Shown here piece after piece: positions 34,641 to 46,700 of a DNA stretch of 64,000 nt. The notes under the pieces are model-generated. The model was not told the DNA's origin and did no database searches. It saw only the letters and a program-made list of their open reading frames with translations. How positions within the stretch are numbered: position 1 is the stretch's first letter; the number at the start of each line of letters is the position of its first letter. The translations under genes were made by a program, and so were the position numbers. This stretch comes from Mactra quadrangularis (lineage: Eukaryota > Mollusca > Bivalvia > Venerida > Mactridae), in the NCBI GenBank assembly GCA_025267735.1, contig CM046299.1, forward strand, positions 16,514,232 through 16,578,231, in the 5' to 3' direction.

Positions 34641-35155
34641 CGGGCGCGTTGCCTAACGAAAATCGCTACGTTTCGCTATGAAAAAGCGCTTTCTTGTAGC
34701 GATACGTCTTAGGAAACGGCTAGCTATTTACCATTCGGAACAACTCGGCGATCATCGCCCAGGTGGTTCCGAATGGCTATTTACGTCACAAACCAAGATG
34801 GCGGCCTTTGCCGAGTAAAACTTTTGCGCTCATTGCAATCGCATGTTTTCGGGGCGATTTCAAACTAGATAAGGCTTTAACAAGTACAAAATCACTGCAA
34901 AAACATATGTTTAAATGAACAATTACAAATATTTATTGATTTCAATTCATGATTAGTCATTTAAACATAAAAAACATAAATTGTCGGCAAACAGGAAGTT
35001 ACATTTCGGCGGAGGCAGCCATTTTGATTTGTGAAAGCGCTCTAGGGTAGCGAAGAATTTTTTCGCTAGCTTTCGCTACGTAGCGAAATGAAGCGATATC
35101 TTGTAGCAAGTCGTTTCTTAGGATTTCGCTACGAAGCGATACCTAGCGAAATGCT
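34641..35155. repeat. TCGCTACG/CGTAGCGA-rich inverted-repeat region
   Basis: Both ends are rich in short palindromic words: AATCGCTACGTTTCGCTATG near 34660, and CTTTCGCTACGTAGCGAAAT and GGATTTCGCTACGAAGCGAT near 35070-35140. Parts are complementary to each other. It may be a separate TIR element into which, or beside which, the Harbinger element inserted. Boundaries are not clear. Confidence 0.4.
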
Positions 35156-35437
35156 TAATGTAGGCGTCACACTGTCCCGATATAAGCATAGGATGGACAT
35201 ACGAATAAAGAAATGTTTAAATTCGGATCTGATCGTTATAAGATCGCGCTATTCGCGAGGGCATCTTTAGCCATCGTATAATCCCCGGCTTAATTGTTTA
35301 ATCTCCGGCAGCAACTTCGCGAGCGGTCGCAATTTTTTTGGCATGCTAAAAAATTGCCGGAGGTCGTTGCGAAGGCTCATCTCCGTGTTGAGTTCGTATG
35401 CCAATTTTGTGCTTCGTAAGGCCGTCGTTAAGCCATC

Positions 35438-35683
35438 TTGTCAAACCGTGAAGCCTTCGTCTTTTATCCGTGTGACCATCGGTGCCATTCGGCAATTATA
35501 GCTACACGAAGACAATACGAAAGAAACAGGAAGACGCGCGATTGTCTTAGGAAGGCACCACGACTACGTGAAGTCCCCGCAATACCTTCGTGTCGCAGTC
35601 GTATTTTGTTACGATGTCACCAAGAATGGGTCACGATGTGGGCGATTACAACAACTTTGAAAGGCTACAGCGTTAATATATAA
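35438..35683 (+). other. 81-codon open frame in the Harbinger 5' region, unassigned
   Basis: Arg-rich frame between the left end and the transposase. It overlaps the subterminal CTTCGTG/CGAAGRC repeats, shows no Myb/SANT tryptophan spacing and no recognised domain. Probably not a protein gene, but it sits where a second Harbinger gene could lie. Confidence 0.2.
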
Positions 35684-36152
35684 AGGCTATACCTACAGAC
35701 AATTTTACTCATTAGTCAGTTCGTTCTGCCCATCTCTACAGAGGCAAAATACAATATAATTAATAGCAATAAATTCATAATCTATTTTCGTTCAATCTCA
35801 TTTAGAATGACATACTATAATGATGATTCAACCAAGAAAAAAGGGAGCTGCATTGCTTCTTTTGATACACCTTACTAACCATGATGAACAACGCTTACAT
35901 GCCCAGCGCCGTTGCTTACAGGTAAAAGAATAATGGTCAGTTTTAATAAATAACAAAATTCGTTCTTTTATTTTTGCTATTTGAATTTCCAGCTTTCAAC
36001 TTACTTATCTTGTTTTTCTTTTTAAGGACAAGGGGCCCGTATTATCAAGCGTCTTACGACCAATTTTAAATAGTCCTAAATTCATTATATATTGTTTTGT
36101 TAAATTATCGTAAGATTTTTGATGATATGCTGCCAAGAGCAAGCCAAGGCAA

Positions 36153-37319
36153 ATGAAGAGACCGAGGTCTTTGTGGGTCAGGCCATGGGTGTCTGAGGAG
36201 AGGAGACGGAATTATGGTCACTACAATACTCTTCTAGAAGAGTTGAAGACTTCCTTTTACAACTATACGAGACTTCCTACAGGCCTATTTGATGAGGTTC
36301 TACAGAGGATAGAAGGCAGGATACAAAAGAAGGACACATGGTACAGGAACTCTCTTCCCCCTAGCCTCAAGCTGTCTATTACTCTATGTCACCTAGCCTG
36401 TGGTGACAGTTACCAAAGCCTTTCGTACAACTTAAGAGTAGCACCCAACACTATCTCCCTTATGATAAATGAAGTTTGCGAAGCCATCAAATCCGAGTTT
36501 GCTGCCGAGGGGATTCAGTGTCCAACAACAAAGGAAGAGTGGACTGCCATTGCTGACCAGTTTGAAAAGAGATGGCAATTCCCCAATGCTGTGGTGCTCT
36601 GGACGGCAAGCATGTGGCTGTTACTAATGTCACTTGTCCATGGAATGCTGGCTCTATGTACAGGAACTACAATGGCTTCTTTTCTATTATCCTTATGGCA
36701 TTGGTCGATTCCGACTACAAGTTTCTATGGATTGATGTCGGTTCTGATGGTTCCAGCAATGACGCCAGCATTTGAACTGAAGCAAGGTCTGGAGAGTCCG
36801 AACAACATCTTTAACCTCCCTGAAGAGAAGTCTTTACCAGAAGACGATGTTCCTGTCCCATACTACATAGTAGGGGACAATGCTTTCGGAATTAGCAAGA
36901 GCTTGATAAATCCGTTTTCAATCAGGAACATGGATCATCATGCGAGAATATTAAACTATAGACTCTCGAGAGCCAGTCGTGTTGTTGAGAATGCCTTTGG
37001 TATTCTGACACACAAGTTTAGAGTTTTGCTTAGAACCATGAACCAAAGGCCAGAGACATGTAGAACAATAGTAACAACTTGTGTGATCCCTCACATTCTA
37101 ATAAGGCTGAGATATCCGGCCACCCACAAGAACATAATGGACTTGGAGGACCAAAACGAGGATGTCATTCCAGGGGCATGGAGAAACGATCAAGTTCTCC
37201 TGGATTTTACCATGAGAGGGCAAGGGACACTGGAATCCAGAAGGGGAGACAAATTAGAAGATATCTCGGCCATTAATTTGCTTCAAATGCTGGTTCGGTG
37301 CCTTGGCAAGACAAGATGA
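36153..37319 (+). pseudogene. PIF/Harbinger (HARBI1-like) DDE transposase, broken by two compensating frameshifts
   Basis: A 388-codon frame close to the usual HARBI1 length. Residues ~68-115 resemble the family's helical DNA-binding segment (SLKLSITLCHLACGDSYQSL onwards). The second catalytic Asp is in VGDNAFG (Asp242) and the Glu in VVENAFG (Glu279). Between ~144 and ~206 the frame is anomalous. The conserved motif with the first catalytic Asp (CGALDGKH) and the following [11 protein letters not shown] motif are read in another frame (36572-36775). A one-base loss in a C run near 36580 and a two-base loss in a T run near 36771 would explain this, leaving the ends in phase. The protein as read lacks its first catalytic Asp and should be inactive, unless these are homopolymer sequencing errors. 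AATAAA lies 20-40 bases after the stop. Confidence 0.85.
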
Positions 37320-37721
37320 TATTGTAATTTTATCACAATTATTTCAATAAATTAATGACCATTATAGGAAATAAATGCAAGTTAGTGCTTACCATTGCCA
37401 TTAAGTACTATTTTACCACCTTTAATTAATACAACGTCGTGTAACTACCGTGTAGCCTTCGCGTATACTACGTGTCAACTAATTAGTTAAAAATTGTATC
37501 TTTCAGGTGAGTTCGTCTGTGGATCGAATGTCATCGCGTGAACTTCCGTAAGAATCGTGTGCGAATCCGATGGGATCGCATGACATTCTGTAAGGATCGT
37601 TTTTGCTTCGGGTATAGATTTGTTGTCGACCAATTTCGGGGCTATCTTCGTGCGAAATTAGAAAATCGATATTCGCATGGCCATCGGATGTCAAATTCGG
37701 GACAGTGTGACGCCAGCTTAA

Positions 37722-38363
37722 GCAACGCACCCTACATATATACAAGGGATACAACCGCGTTAAGTAGACCTCTAAATCACTGGCACTAGAGTCCTCACAT
37801 TCTTTAAAATACACGCACATATAATATTTGGCCAACAAACACAATTAAAAATCGCTCCCGTATTAATCACCGTGTACGAGTTATGACTAGATCTATACAA
37901 TCCTTATATGTATGTACAGAGAACTATACATAGGGACGTACGCATTATAATAATAAGATATGGACTCTGGTGCCAGTGCTCTAAATGTAGATTTATTACT
38001 TTGTGACACACAGACAATACTAATACCCTGATGGCACTTTAACCACAACATTACATAGATTAAATGTTACTCTTAAATGTTTAATCTACGAAGGTTCGTA
38101 GTTTCAAAGCGCAGAACATAAATATGATTTATTTATAAATAGTATCAAATATGTTTGAAAATCAAAGAAAGATCACGTGACACGTCCCTGTGATGTTTAT
38201 CAATTTTAACAATTATTATTTATTTCCTCCATTTTTGAAGAGCGTAACATAATTATGTATACGAGTATAGATATAAAACAATATTAAAAGAAAAACACAC
38301 GTTAAACAAATCACTAAAATTGCCTTCGAAATAAGAAGACGGGGACTTAGTGATAGGTTCTTA
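37722..38363. other. AT-rich intergenic sequence, no gene seen
   Basis: No element ends or long frame recognised between the Harbinger element and the LINE-like fragment. Confidence 0.45.
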
Positions 38364-38933
38364 TTACATGTTTAAAACAGCAATTTGATCAATAATGAAA
38401 GCACATTGTTGTAATACGGAAGCTAAACTTTTACTGAGCGAGAAATTCACAAAAACGTTTTTATTTATTTCAGTACACATCTTTAATAGATAAGCACATT
38501 GTTCCATTTCATTACTATGTATGAATTGTAAGTATCTATCAATTCCAATGCAAGTTAATAGACAAGACCATAGTTTATATTGTTTTGATGTTTTCATCAC
38601 GCAGTGACATATTTTATGTACAACAATATTATCTGCTGTATAACTACAAAATTTGCAATGCTGTAAAAACTGTCTAAAAATAAACATCCCTATATTATTT
38701 AAGAGGATTTTACAAACAGATAAATGTTTTGGATTTAAATTCGCGATTCGCAACAAAGGGGAGTAAACATTTACATCAATCACATTCACAATTTCACCCC
38801 ATTTGTCACAGTTTATAAGACGATGTAAGTTATCATTCTTTTTACGAGCTATAACACTTCGATCTAAAATCTGTTTCCATTGTCCCTTTGAAGGAAATGT
38901 ACCATTTTCAATATATTGTTCTAGGTAAATCAC
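38364..38933 (-). pseudogene. Possible C-terminal fragment of a LINE-type polyprotein
   Basis: A 189-codon frame begins MIYLEQYIENGTFPSKGQWK and contains CKFC followed by a His and Cys (HKICHC) at about residues 93-112. Many invertebrate LINE ORF2 proteins end with an FPSK..W segment and then a CxxC...HxxxC knuckle, which is the basis for this call. No reverse-transcriptase motif (YxDD) lies upstream on this strand, so it would be a 5'-truncated copy, as is usual for LINEs. It could also be an exon of an unrelated host gene. I do not recognise it with certainty. Confidence 0.38.
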
Positions 38934-39212
38934 AAGATTATATCTTTGTAAAATGGTTCGTTCATTGTATTCTAATTACCGTTAGCATGGTATAGATCGA
39001 ATGAAACGACAAACCATAACAGAACAGAACAGAATTGGAAACTTATTCAATTAAGATATAATGAGAATAAAACTCGTCACAGCGGTTATACGTCAAGCCA
39101 AGCTACTTTATTGATTCAACAAAGAAAAACAACCGCTTCGGGGAGTTTGACAGATACATGTAGTCTTCTATTACCTCCCTTTCATAGATATTTTTACTTG
39201 TGTTATTTATAC

Positions 39213-39463
39213 TTGGTTTTAACGCCGTGTCAACATATTTTTAGGTAATTAAAGACAACCTAACATAGCTTTCCTAGCCCCTAGTCTAAAACAAGTACTA
39301 CCTAACTCTTCCACAAAGCCAGAAACTTCTCCATATATCTCATTAATAGATGAAAGTTGTCATTATTGTCAAATTTTCATTGAAGAGTATAATCCCGGTT
39401 GGGATTCGAACCTGGACACAAGATTCGAAATTCAGGCGCGATACCAACTGGGCTACCGACCGG
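39213..39463 (-). mobile_element. tRNA-headed SINE (family 2), most complete copy
   Basis: On the minus strand the head begins CCGGTCGGTAGCCCAGTTGG (A box) and continues to GGTTCGAATCCCAAC (B box). The body matches 12156-12318 and 21676-21893. The 3' end has GTTGACACGGCGTTAAAACC, similar to family 1, which suggests a shared tail. Confidence 0.75.
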
Positions 39464-40380
39464 AATTGATGTGTTAGAGAAAATTGAACTTTTACCTTCT
39501 TTTGATCCTGGTGTTCTTATATTGAATCTGTGTGAATTACATTTGTAAAGTACAACAATTACCATGTTCTGTTGTTGTGGTAATACGCGAACAACTTTCT
39601 ACAATAAAGAATACAATAAAACAAACCATCAGTTTTAAATGAATAAAACATATACAGTAAAGTTCCACGATTTAGCTCATGAAATAGCCGAATGGTCGTA
39701 GTATCGGCGCCTTTTACTGCTCAAAATAAGCATTTGACACTTAAGACTACTGCATTGGAGTTTGCTAATACCGGGACACGAGTTCTTTTGCCATTCAATT
39801 TGAGTTACCTCCCTTGCGTAGACGCTCACTTTTTAAGAAACAACAAACTTTACGGTTTAGAAAATGTCTTCAAGTTCAGAAACTAATAAAACAGATAAAA
39901 ATTAAACGCTTTGTGCCTACTTAATTGTCGAGAATTTCTGATATTTGCAGTTGGGCTAAAGCATCGGTTGAAATAACTTGTCTCGAGTGAACATTCCGTT
40001 CTATCACCCTTTGAAGGATGTGATATTTATTTAGCATTCACTCGTATAGCTCGTAGAAAAAATGCTTCTTCGTTACTTCGGGATATGAATCAAGTATATG
40101 ACTTAAAACGGAAGATTTTTTAGCATTCAAGCTTTAAGCAATACAATCTAACATTCTATGAATAACCATTGGTCCAGTTGTGAAGAGTATTGTTTTAACA
40201 GATCAAAATTTAAAAAACCTTTATATACATAGAAAAGATTGAAGTTGGTAAAATACATGAGTGTATTAACGTTAAAATGTGGCCTGCAATTAAATATAGC
40301 ACCGCCGATCTGTCGCACTGACGTGAAAAGTCGCAATAAGCGATAAATGCGGTTTAGTTATTTTGAAGTTAGCTATTTAT
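39464..40380. other. AT-rich intergenic sequence with a solo mariner-type end
   Basis: TACAGTAAAGTTCCACGATT at 39653 matches the end of the element at 54175-54316 and follows a TA, but no partner end is visible nearby. Short frames (39377-39565, 39692-39886, 40148-40336) have no recognised domains. Confidence 0.45.
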
Positions 40381-40610
40381 AGTCTATTGACAATTCGAAG
40401 TTTATTTGGACAATAAACACCAGTTTATTGAGGAATCTATTCATTCAGAATTCTATTCGCATTCAACGTATACATAGCTATGCATTCAAAATTTATTCAG
40501 AAGTCTATTCACAAAATGCCGAATACACAGCTTCCATTCAGAAGTCTTTTTAGTAGTAGTCCATTCATTACAACTTTTGACCTAGACAAAATTGCAACAG
40601 AAAATATGTT
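40381..40610. repeat. TCTATTCAGAAGTCTATTCA repeat cluster, copy 1
   Basis: Short diverged repeats (ATAGCTATGCATTCA, CAGAAGTCTATTCAC) end in TTTTGACCTAGACAAAATTG. The latter is the inverse of sequence at 49566-49600, where the same repeat cluster recurs in opposite orientation. Confidence 0.6.
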
Positions 40611-40704
40611 TATACTGTGCGAAAGACCATCAATACAATAACACACACAAGAAAGTTGCACTCCAAATAACGAGGGGAAAGTGATGAAAAAAGAATTTAA
40701 AATA

Positions 40705-40836
40705 ATTTATTTCCTAGTTCGATCCTCTCAAACGGAAATAAATCATTTATCCCTTAATCAACAAACCATATAAATAAAAAAAAAAAAAACAACAACAAAA
40801 CATATATAGTTAGGAACAGCCCTGCATTGTGTATTT
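40705..40836. repeat. Duplicated segment Y, copy 1 (~130 bp)
   Basis: ATTTATTTCCTAGTTCGATC to AGCCCTGCATTGTGTATT is repeated almost exactly at 42523-42646. The main difference is the length of an A run. Confidence 0.85.
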
Positions 40837-41399
40837 ATTATAATATATTTGAGCACATGTACATTAGTTCTATGGTTATACATATCACAAAAGAATAATG
40901 TTTATAACTGTATCATTGAGCAAATCACAAAAAGTATGCAGCGTGATTCATTATATTTATATATGTAAGATGTTAGTAATTGTATTTTTAAACTTTGATC
41001 ATGGATGACATAATAATAAGTTTACAGAACTTTAATTTACATGTTATGACAAATGATATGCATATATAAGCTAATAACAATAAGAATAAATAATCAGAAA
41101 GCTTTCAGTAACTTTGACTTACAATTGTAGTGTAATGCGCATTGTTTTACGCGATAATGAAGTAAATGTCAATATTCAATTATATTTATTTAGTTGTTAC
41201 ATATATATAGGATGAGCCTATTTTTCTTTCAATTCATTTACCCAAACATACATTATCATAATTTAAATATAATAACATAGTCATGATAGACATGGTAGTA
41301 TATAAACTATGTGAAATTCACAATATGTGCATACATTAACAAATACGGTATATAATTTACATGCCTTGTCATAGGTAGTGGCATAATCTAATAATCATA
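40837..41399. other. AT-rich intergenic sequence, no gene seen
   Basis: Very AT-rich. An AATAAA on the minus strand near 41188 could serve the exon-like island at 41400-41538; otherwise nothing is recognised. Confidence 0.4.
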
Positions 41400-41538
41400 T
41401 TAATATCTTGTGAATAAGGGTAAAGACACACTTTCAATATCATTCTGCAGATGTGGTGGACTCGCCCAGGTAAAACCAGACACGTTGTGTCTGGAACCCT
41501 GTGCCCATTTGTCTGCTTCTAGGCATTCTTCAACACCA
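41400..41538 (-). CDS. Possible terminal coding exon (45 codons), unknown protein
   Basis: A GC-richer island in AT-rich DNA. On the minus strand an AG acceptor after CCAACATTT precedes T and then an open 45-codon run beginning GVEECLEADKWAQGSRHNVS and ending in TAA. It contains three tryptophan/phenylalanine-flanked segments (DKWAQ, GFTWASPPH). A minus-strand AATAAA lies ~210 bases downstream. The acceptor has only a modest pyrimidine tract. The perfect 8-bp hairpin CCAGACAC/GTGTCTGG (41476-41494) offers an alternative reading as a structured RNA or repeat fragment. I do not recognise the protein. Confidence 0.3.
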
Positions 41539-42376
41539 CTAAATGTTGGACCTCATTTCGCAGAGTGATATAAAAGTGAATACAATTATAAGCTCGGACT
41601 TATTGTTTAATAATACAATTGGAAAACTAATTTACAATATTAAGATAGAAGATTATAATGTATAGCAGCAGTATGTTTAACAAATATACTTCAAATTGTT
41701 ATCATGATAAGAATATTTAGTTTGGTCCTACTGATATTTCGAGACATTAAATTTGGTTTGATATCTGACAAATACTAAATTGTACACATAATGTGTATTA
41801 TTCAATACAACTGGTATCACATTATATGATAATAATAGAGTCTTATTATGAATAAACGTGATTGGTATCTAGAGTCCATCGATTAATTTAAACACATAAT
41901 GTTCATGTAAACACAAAAAAGAGAATAGATGGTTTCACAAATTTATATCCACGAAATGACGTTGATGTGTTCATCTCTTGACGGAAAGAATAACAATCTT
42001 GAGAATAATAATAAACTCTCCTCTCTTATGTTGGTGACATACATGTACAACACTCTTTCTAAAACTACAAGCAAACAACATCACTTCAATAAATTGCTTC
42101 TGAAAATATATTGATAATATAATAATACATGTTTTAAGTCTAGACAAAAGGGTGAGAGGGTTATAGTAACCAGCAAGTTAAATTACTTATACTAAACCTT
42201 CGAATGACAAATTACTCAGTTCATGCGGTTTTTATGTAAACCGCCAAACATGTGTATTACTATATATATTTGACACAATCGTGCAAAACCATAGATTACT
42301 ACATAATGCTATATTAATTCATTTGATATAAAATACCAATTTCAAACATATGGAGGGATGGGATAGGGTGGGTAAT
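41539..42376. other. AT-rich intergenic sequence, no gene seen
   Basis: A 61-codon frame (41929-42114) has no recognised domain. No element ends seen. Confidence 0.4.
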
Positions 42377-42646
42377 AACAAACTTCTAACACAATGCAAA
42401 GACTTCGAATGACTAAAAACACACTAAGTAAGCTATATATATGGTGTGTAATCACACAAACTTCGTGCTAAAACTACACATAACTCACTATTGATATGGT
42501 TTACTGAACCATGGATAAATTCATTTATTTCCTAGTTCGATCCTCTCAAACGGAAATAAATCATTTATCCCTTAATCAACAAACCATATAAATGAAAAAA
42601 CAACAACAAAACATATATAGTTAGGAACAGCCCTGCATTGTGTATT
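42377..42646. repeat. Chimeric block: segment X copy fused to segment Y copy
   Basis: 42377-42524 is essentially identical to 47331-47478 (segment X, 148 bp), and 42523-42646 to 40705-40836 (segment Y). The two are fused at TTCATTTATTTCC with one or two shared bases. Neighbouring sequence on either side is unrelated to the neighbours of the source segments. Confidence 0.85.
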
Positions 42647-43024
42647 ATCGACATACAAAGAACGGGCCTTGAAATGAATTATGATAAACAAATAGGAATA
42701 AAATATTTATGTTTAAATTTACATCATTCTCATAACATAAAAGACCATACTATACATAAAAATAGACTTAAATTATCACGCCTCCAAAGTCAAAAATCAC
42801 AGTTTGATTTGATATATATATTACACATTAACCTATTTATTTTCAAAGTATTTTGAAATAAGCACTTTCAGTCAATGGCATTTCAAACTTAGTCTAGTCA
42901 TATTACATTACCTTACACTTTGTAACCATTACCATATTTATAGTAAAACAATGAACAGAAAGGAAATTTAATCAGAATCGTAAGATATCCAACATATAAA
43001 ACTGGACAAATTATATATAAACAC

Positions 43025-43700
43025 GCAATTGGGCTATAAACACACTAATTCGCTATAACATAACATTTTGGCTTTAAATGTAGCATTTGGGTAAAACAAG
43101 CAATTGAGTTATAAATTCACATTTGAGCCATAAACAAACGGATTTTAACAGGCATTTTGGATAAAAACACACTTTGGATATAAAACAGACAGTCTGGCAA
43201 TAAACATGTAATTGGGCTCTAAACACAGCATTGGGCTTAATTCGGCAATTTGCTATAATTTAATCATTGAGCTTGAACAGGTAATTTAGCTATTAACATG
43301 CAATAAACATGCCATTCGGCCGAAAAACATGTCATTTTACTATAAAACATGCCATTCGGCCAAAGAACATGCCATTTAACTACAAAACATGTCATTCGGC
43401 TTTAACATGTAATTCGGCTATTAAACATGTCATTCGGCTTAAAACATGCCATTTGGCTATCACATATGTCATTTGGCTTTAAAACATCCCATTCGGCTTA
43501 AAAATAAGCCATTCGGCTTTAAAACATGCCATTCGGCTATAAAACATGCCATTCGGCTTTAAAACATGCCATTCGGCTATAAAACATGCCATTCGTCTAT
43601 AAAACATGCCATTCAGCTATCAAATATGCCATTCGGCTATCAAACATTCCATTTGGCAAAATATAAACAATTATATTTCACAAGCGATTCGGCCATAAAC
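43025..43700. repeat. ~20-bp minisatellite (AAAACATGCCATTCGGCTAT)
   Basis: About 30 units. The centre (43490-43600) is nearly perfect and the edges are diverged (ATTGGGCTATAAACAC and similar). A 67-codon frame through it is incidental. Confidence 0.85.
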
Positions 43701-46700
43701 ATTACGATTAGCTGTGAATATGTCATATGTTTTAATAGGTGTCATTTGACTTTTCTGTATATCATGTAAGACCCACAAAAAATAAATATATAATTTTATT
43801 TTAAAGCATATATATGTATAATGTTCAACGACAACTTTGTTAAGAACAATGTCATCTAACTGTTATTACCTTACCAACAACTTACGTCTAGAAATTTACG
43901 TTTAATAATGATGTTTTCAAAATATACTTTTAGACTTAGAAAATTAAAGAATATTTGATATCTTTGCATTATTTTATTTAGTATTCCAAAATGTGCCTGA
44001 TTGGTTTTTATGTGCAAACAGCTTTGCATTTTATTGAATGATTTTTAACATAAGGGGCAAGATTTACGGACGGATTAGCCAATTATCATCTCTGTCTTAT
44101 CAACTTATCCTCAACTTTAAATTCTCAGATCCTGGCGGTAAATCGTTTCAGTTGTTATTATAAATTATACAAATAGTATTAGATAACTATTAATAATCCA
44201 TGAAATTTGAGAATTTGTTCGAGACACCCCGATCAAACTATGCCTATGAATTTATTGAAATAATCTGTAACCTCGTAATTTTTATTTTTCTAATATTCCA
44301 TTCATGATCTACGAAAAATGTCCTTAAATGGATGTGCAGTCAATTTGACCATTTCAAAAGTATAGAAACAAGTATATTGATTTAAAAACAGTATTGAGAA
44401 CATAAGAAATCACTTACTAATGACATTTAACCCTTATAATATTCAACTGAACGAATTAAACATGTGGCGTATACAGTAAGATACTGAGGGAATCACCAAG
44501 CTATTTACAGATTTGTTATATGTCGTAGTTGTTGAAAATGAAACATTTTCATTGGCTGTTTTATGTCTTTTTAACATTCTCAAGGATATTTATTTAATCG
44601 AATTATGCTTATGTAGTACAGTAACAAGCTCTAGTATCGTCCAATCATTAAATCCATATTTTAACACAAATCTATTTAGCTAACCTGACCCACGTGGATT
44701 TAGATAGGGAACAACCCCGAATATTAAGAGAATAATAGAAATATTTTACCAAGTAATATAACAGCTTGTCTGTATCAATCACAATTATAAAAATATGACA
44801 CAGAACCATGAGATTTTTAACTGAAATTTTTGCCTTCTAATACCTTTGATACAAAAATTAAATTTTGTATAACTGTTTAATGTGAATTAGTCATAGAACT
44901 CCTCTTACCATTATACGCATGTAGTTTGATTTTATTCGAAGACTTCAGCTCAAATAGTACTTCTTGTCATAGATCATTATCATTTATTATACAAATTAAC
45001 ATGCAATAAATTACTAGTCGTTCACGTAAACATTGCGTATATAAACACAGCCAGCCCCATAACACACCAATATCTAGGGTTGTATTATTTTAACATTTTT
45101 ATATTTCAATAAGTTTACACTTGATTCATGAACATGTCATTTTATGAAATTTACAATGTGTTTACTCACTATTCAAAAAAGATCTTACATATAAATTTGT
45201 CTGTTTAAATCAGTAAAATGTTATTCACGTATGAGCTTATTCACCGGTTTATAGGGCAAGATTATTGTACAAAAAGACGCTTGACCTAGAATACAACATG
45301 TAGCCTACATAATAAAACAAATGAATAAACAAGAATTATATGTCAAATGAAAAAATAAGTAAATATGAATGTCATTTCATTATCAGTACACCAGTGCTAT
45401 CTTTCGTGTCTTATCAAAAGAAATTTCCGAATTTGGTCTCAACAATTTTCGGTGACACCACTATATATTGGACAAGAAATGTCTGAATAACAATTGACCG
45501 CTCCTGGAACGGGACTAGAATGAACACAGTTTTTGTTAAGATTTGATTTCTAAAATGACAAGTTTGTCAAACAGCCTGAAATTTGTGATATATCAAACAC
45601 TGTATCCCTATTAGAGCTAGATTTAATGACTCTATACAAATTGTATGGACATTTATAAACATAATATTCGAAAACAGTATTCATTTAAATACATTTACGT
45701 GCAAATCTACTAAATTCTCTTCCTGTTAAAATGTACACTTCACTATAACACAGACAGACTGACACTCTATTTAAAGCAACTATATGAAGATATTTTCATT
45801 AACAGTAGACTTGAAAACTGTTTTACAACCATGAAGTTATTTAATTATATCATGCATTAAAGACACTATTAACCGTTCAAACCGTTCTGCTTCCTAAATC
45901 TGAGTTAGACAAAATGTCAAATTCTTAAAAAAGGGGGGTACTTTTATAAGAACACTATATTCGCACTATATCCTGATCCAAAATATTTTAAAAACTTAAT
46001 TATGTAATTCGGAGTAAGTTTTCTCTCTAATAAGACTTCATCTTAAAAAAAATATTTTGATCAAAATAATTGTCTCAAGCATTGACAACCAAATTCCACC
46101 TTCGGTTTCGATCTACTTTCAGTTTGAAATAAACAAATGACATGAACATATCTAGGCAATTTTTGCATATATTTAAAATTTCTTGTTCATAGGAGGTGAT
46201 TGAAATATATAAATGTCTTTTTTCTTTGCCGTCAAAAAACAGAATAACTTTTGATATAGGGGCTTTAAACGTCGCACTAATGCACTTAAACATTAAAGGC
46301 CAAATCAATCTGAGCCGTTCAATAATCTTAATTGGGATACAAATTGACTTCCTTTAAACTTATCAAAAAAATTGCATTGATTTGAACAACTATCTCTGAA
46401 AGTAAACATGATCTTGAAAAATCCTATATCTAACAATATTTCTGCGATAAAAAATCCACAATAAAAACTTTAACATTTATAAAAATAGTTATACGGTTAA
46501 TATACAAATGTTCTACAAAGTTAAAACAATACGCCTATTGAATTTCTGTATACCATCTGTTCAAATAGAAATCTTAAAATATTATGCAAGAACTGAGAAA
46601 AATGAATGTGATAATAAGCCGAAGAAATGTCACAAAATAAACTCATTGGCTTAGACACAATTTTCAAATCGAAAAAAAAGCTATTTTCTGTTAGATTTTG

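Larger units (their letters stand above)
35163..37714. mobile_element. PIF/Harbinger element, 2.55 kb, once autonomous
   Basis: Perfect 18-bp inverted ends GGCGTCACACTGTCCCGA begin at 35163 and, in complement, end at 37714. A weaker subterminal match follows (GATGGMCATRCGAATA). CTTAA occurs just outside both ends (35154-35158 and 37717-37721), containing a TAA that would fit the Harbinger 3-bp duplication. Subterminal CTTCGT/ACGAAG words are frequent. The element encodes the frameshifted transposase at 36153-37319. The Myb-like second protein of many Harbingers was not recognised. Confidence 0.78.

Noticed and set aside
35438..35683. Harbinger Myb-like accessory protein
   Set aside because: No Myb/SANT tryptophan pattern; the frame coincides with subterminal short repeats.
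36020..36060. GGGGCCCGTATTATCAAGCG as a Harbinger terminal repeat
   Set aside because: No inverted partner was found. The element's true ends are the 18-bp repeats at 35163 and 37714.
38999..39040. ACAGAACAGAACAG as the 3' tail of the LINE-like fragment
   Set aside because: It lies upstream of that minus-strand fragment, not at its 3' end, so it cannot be its tail.
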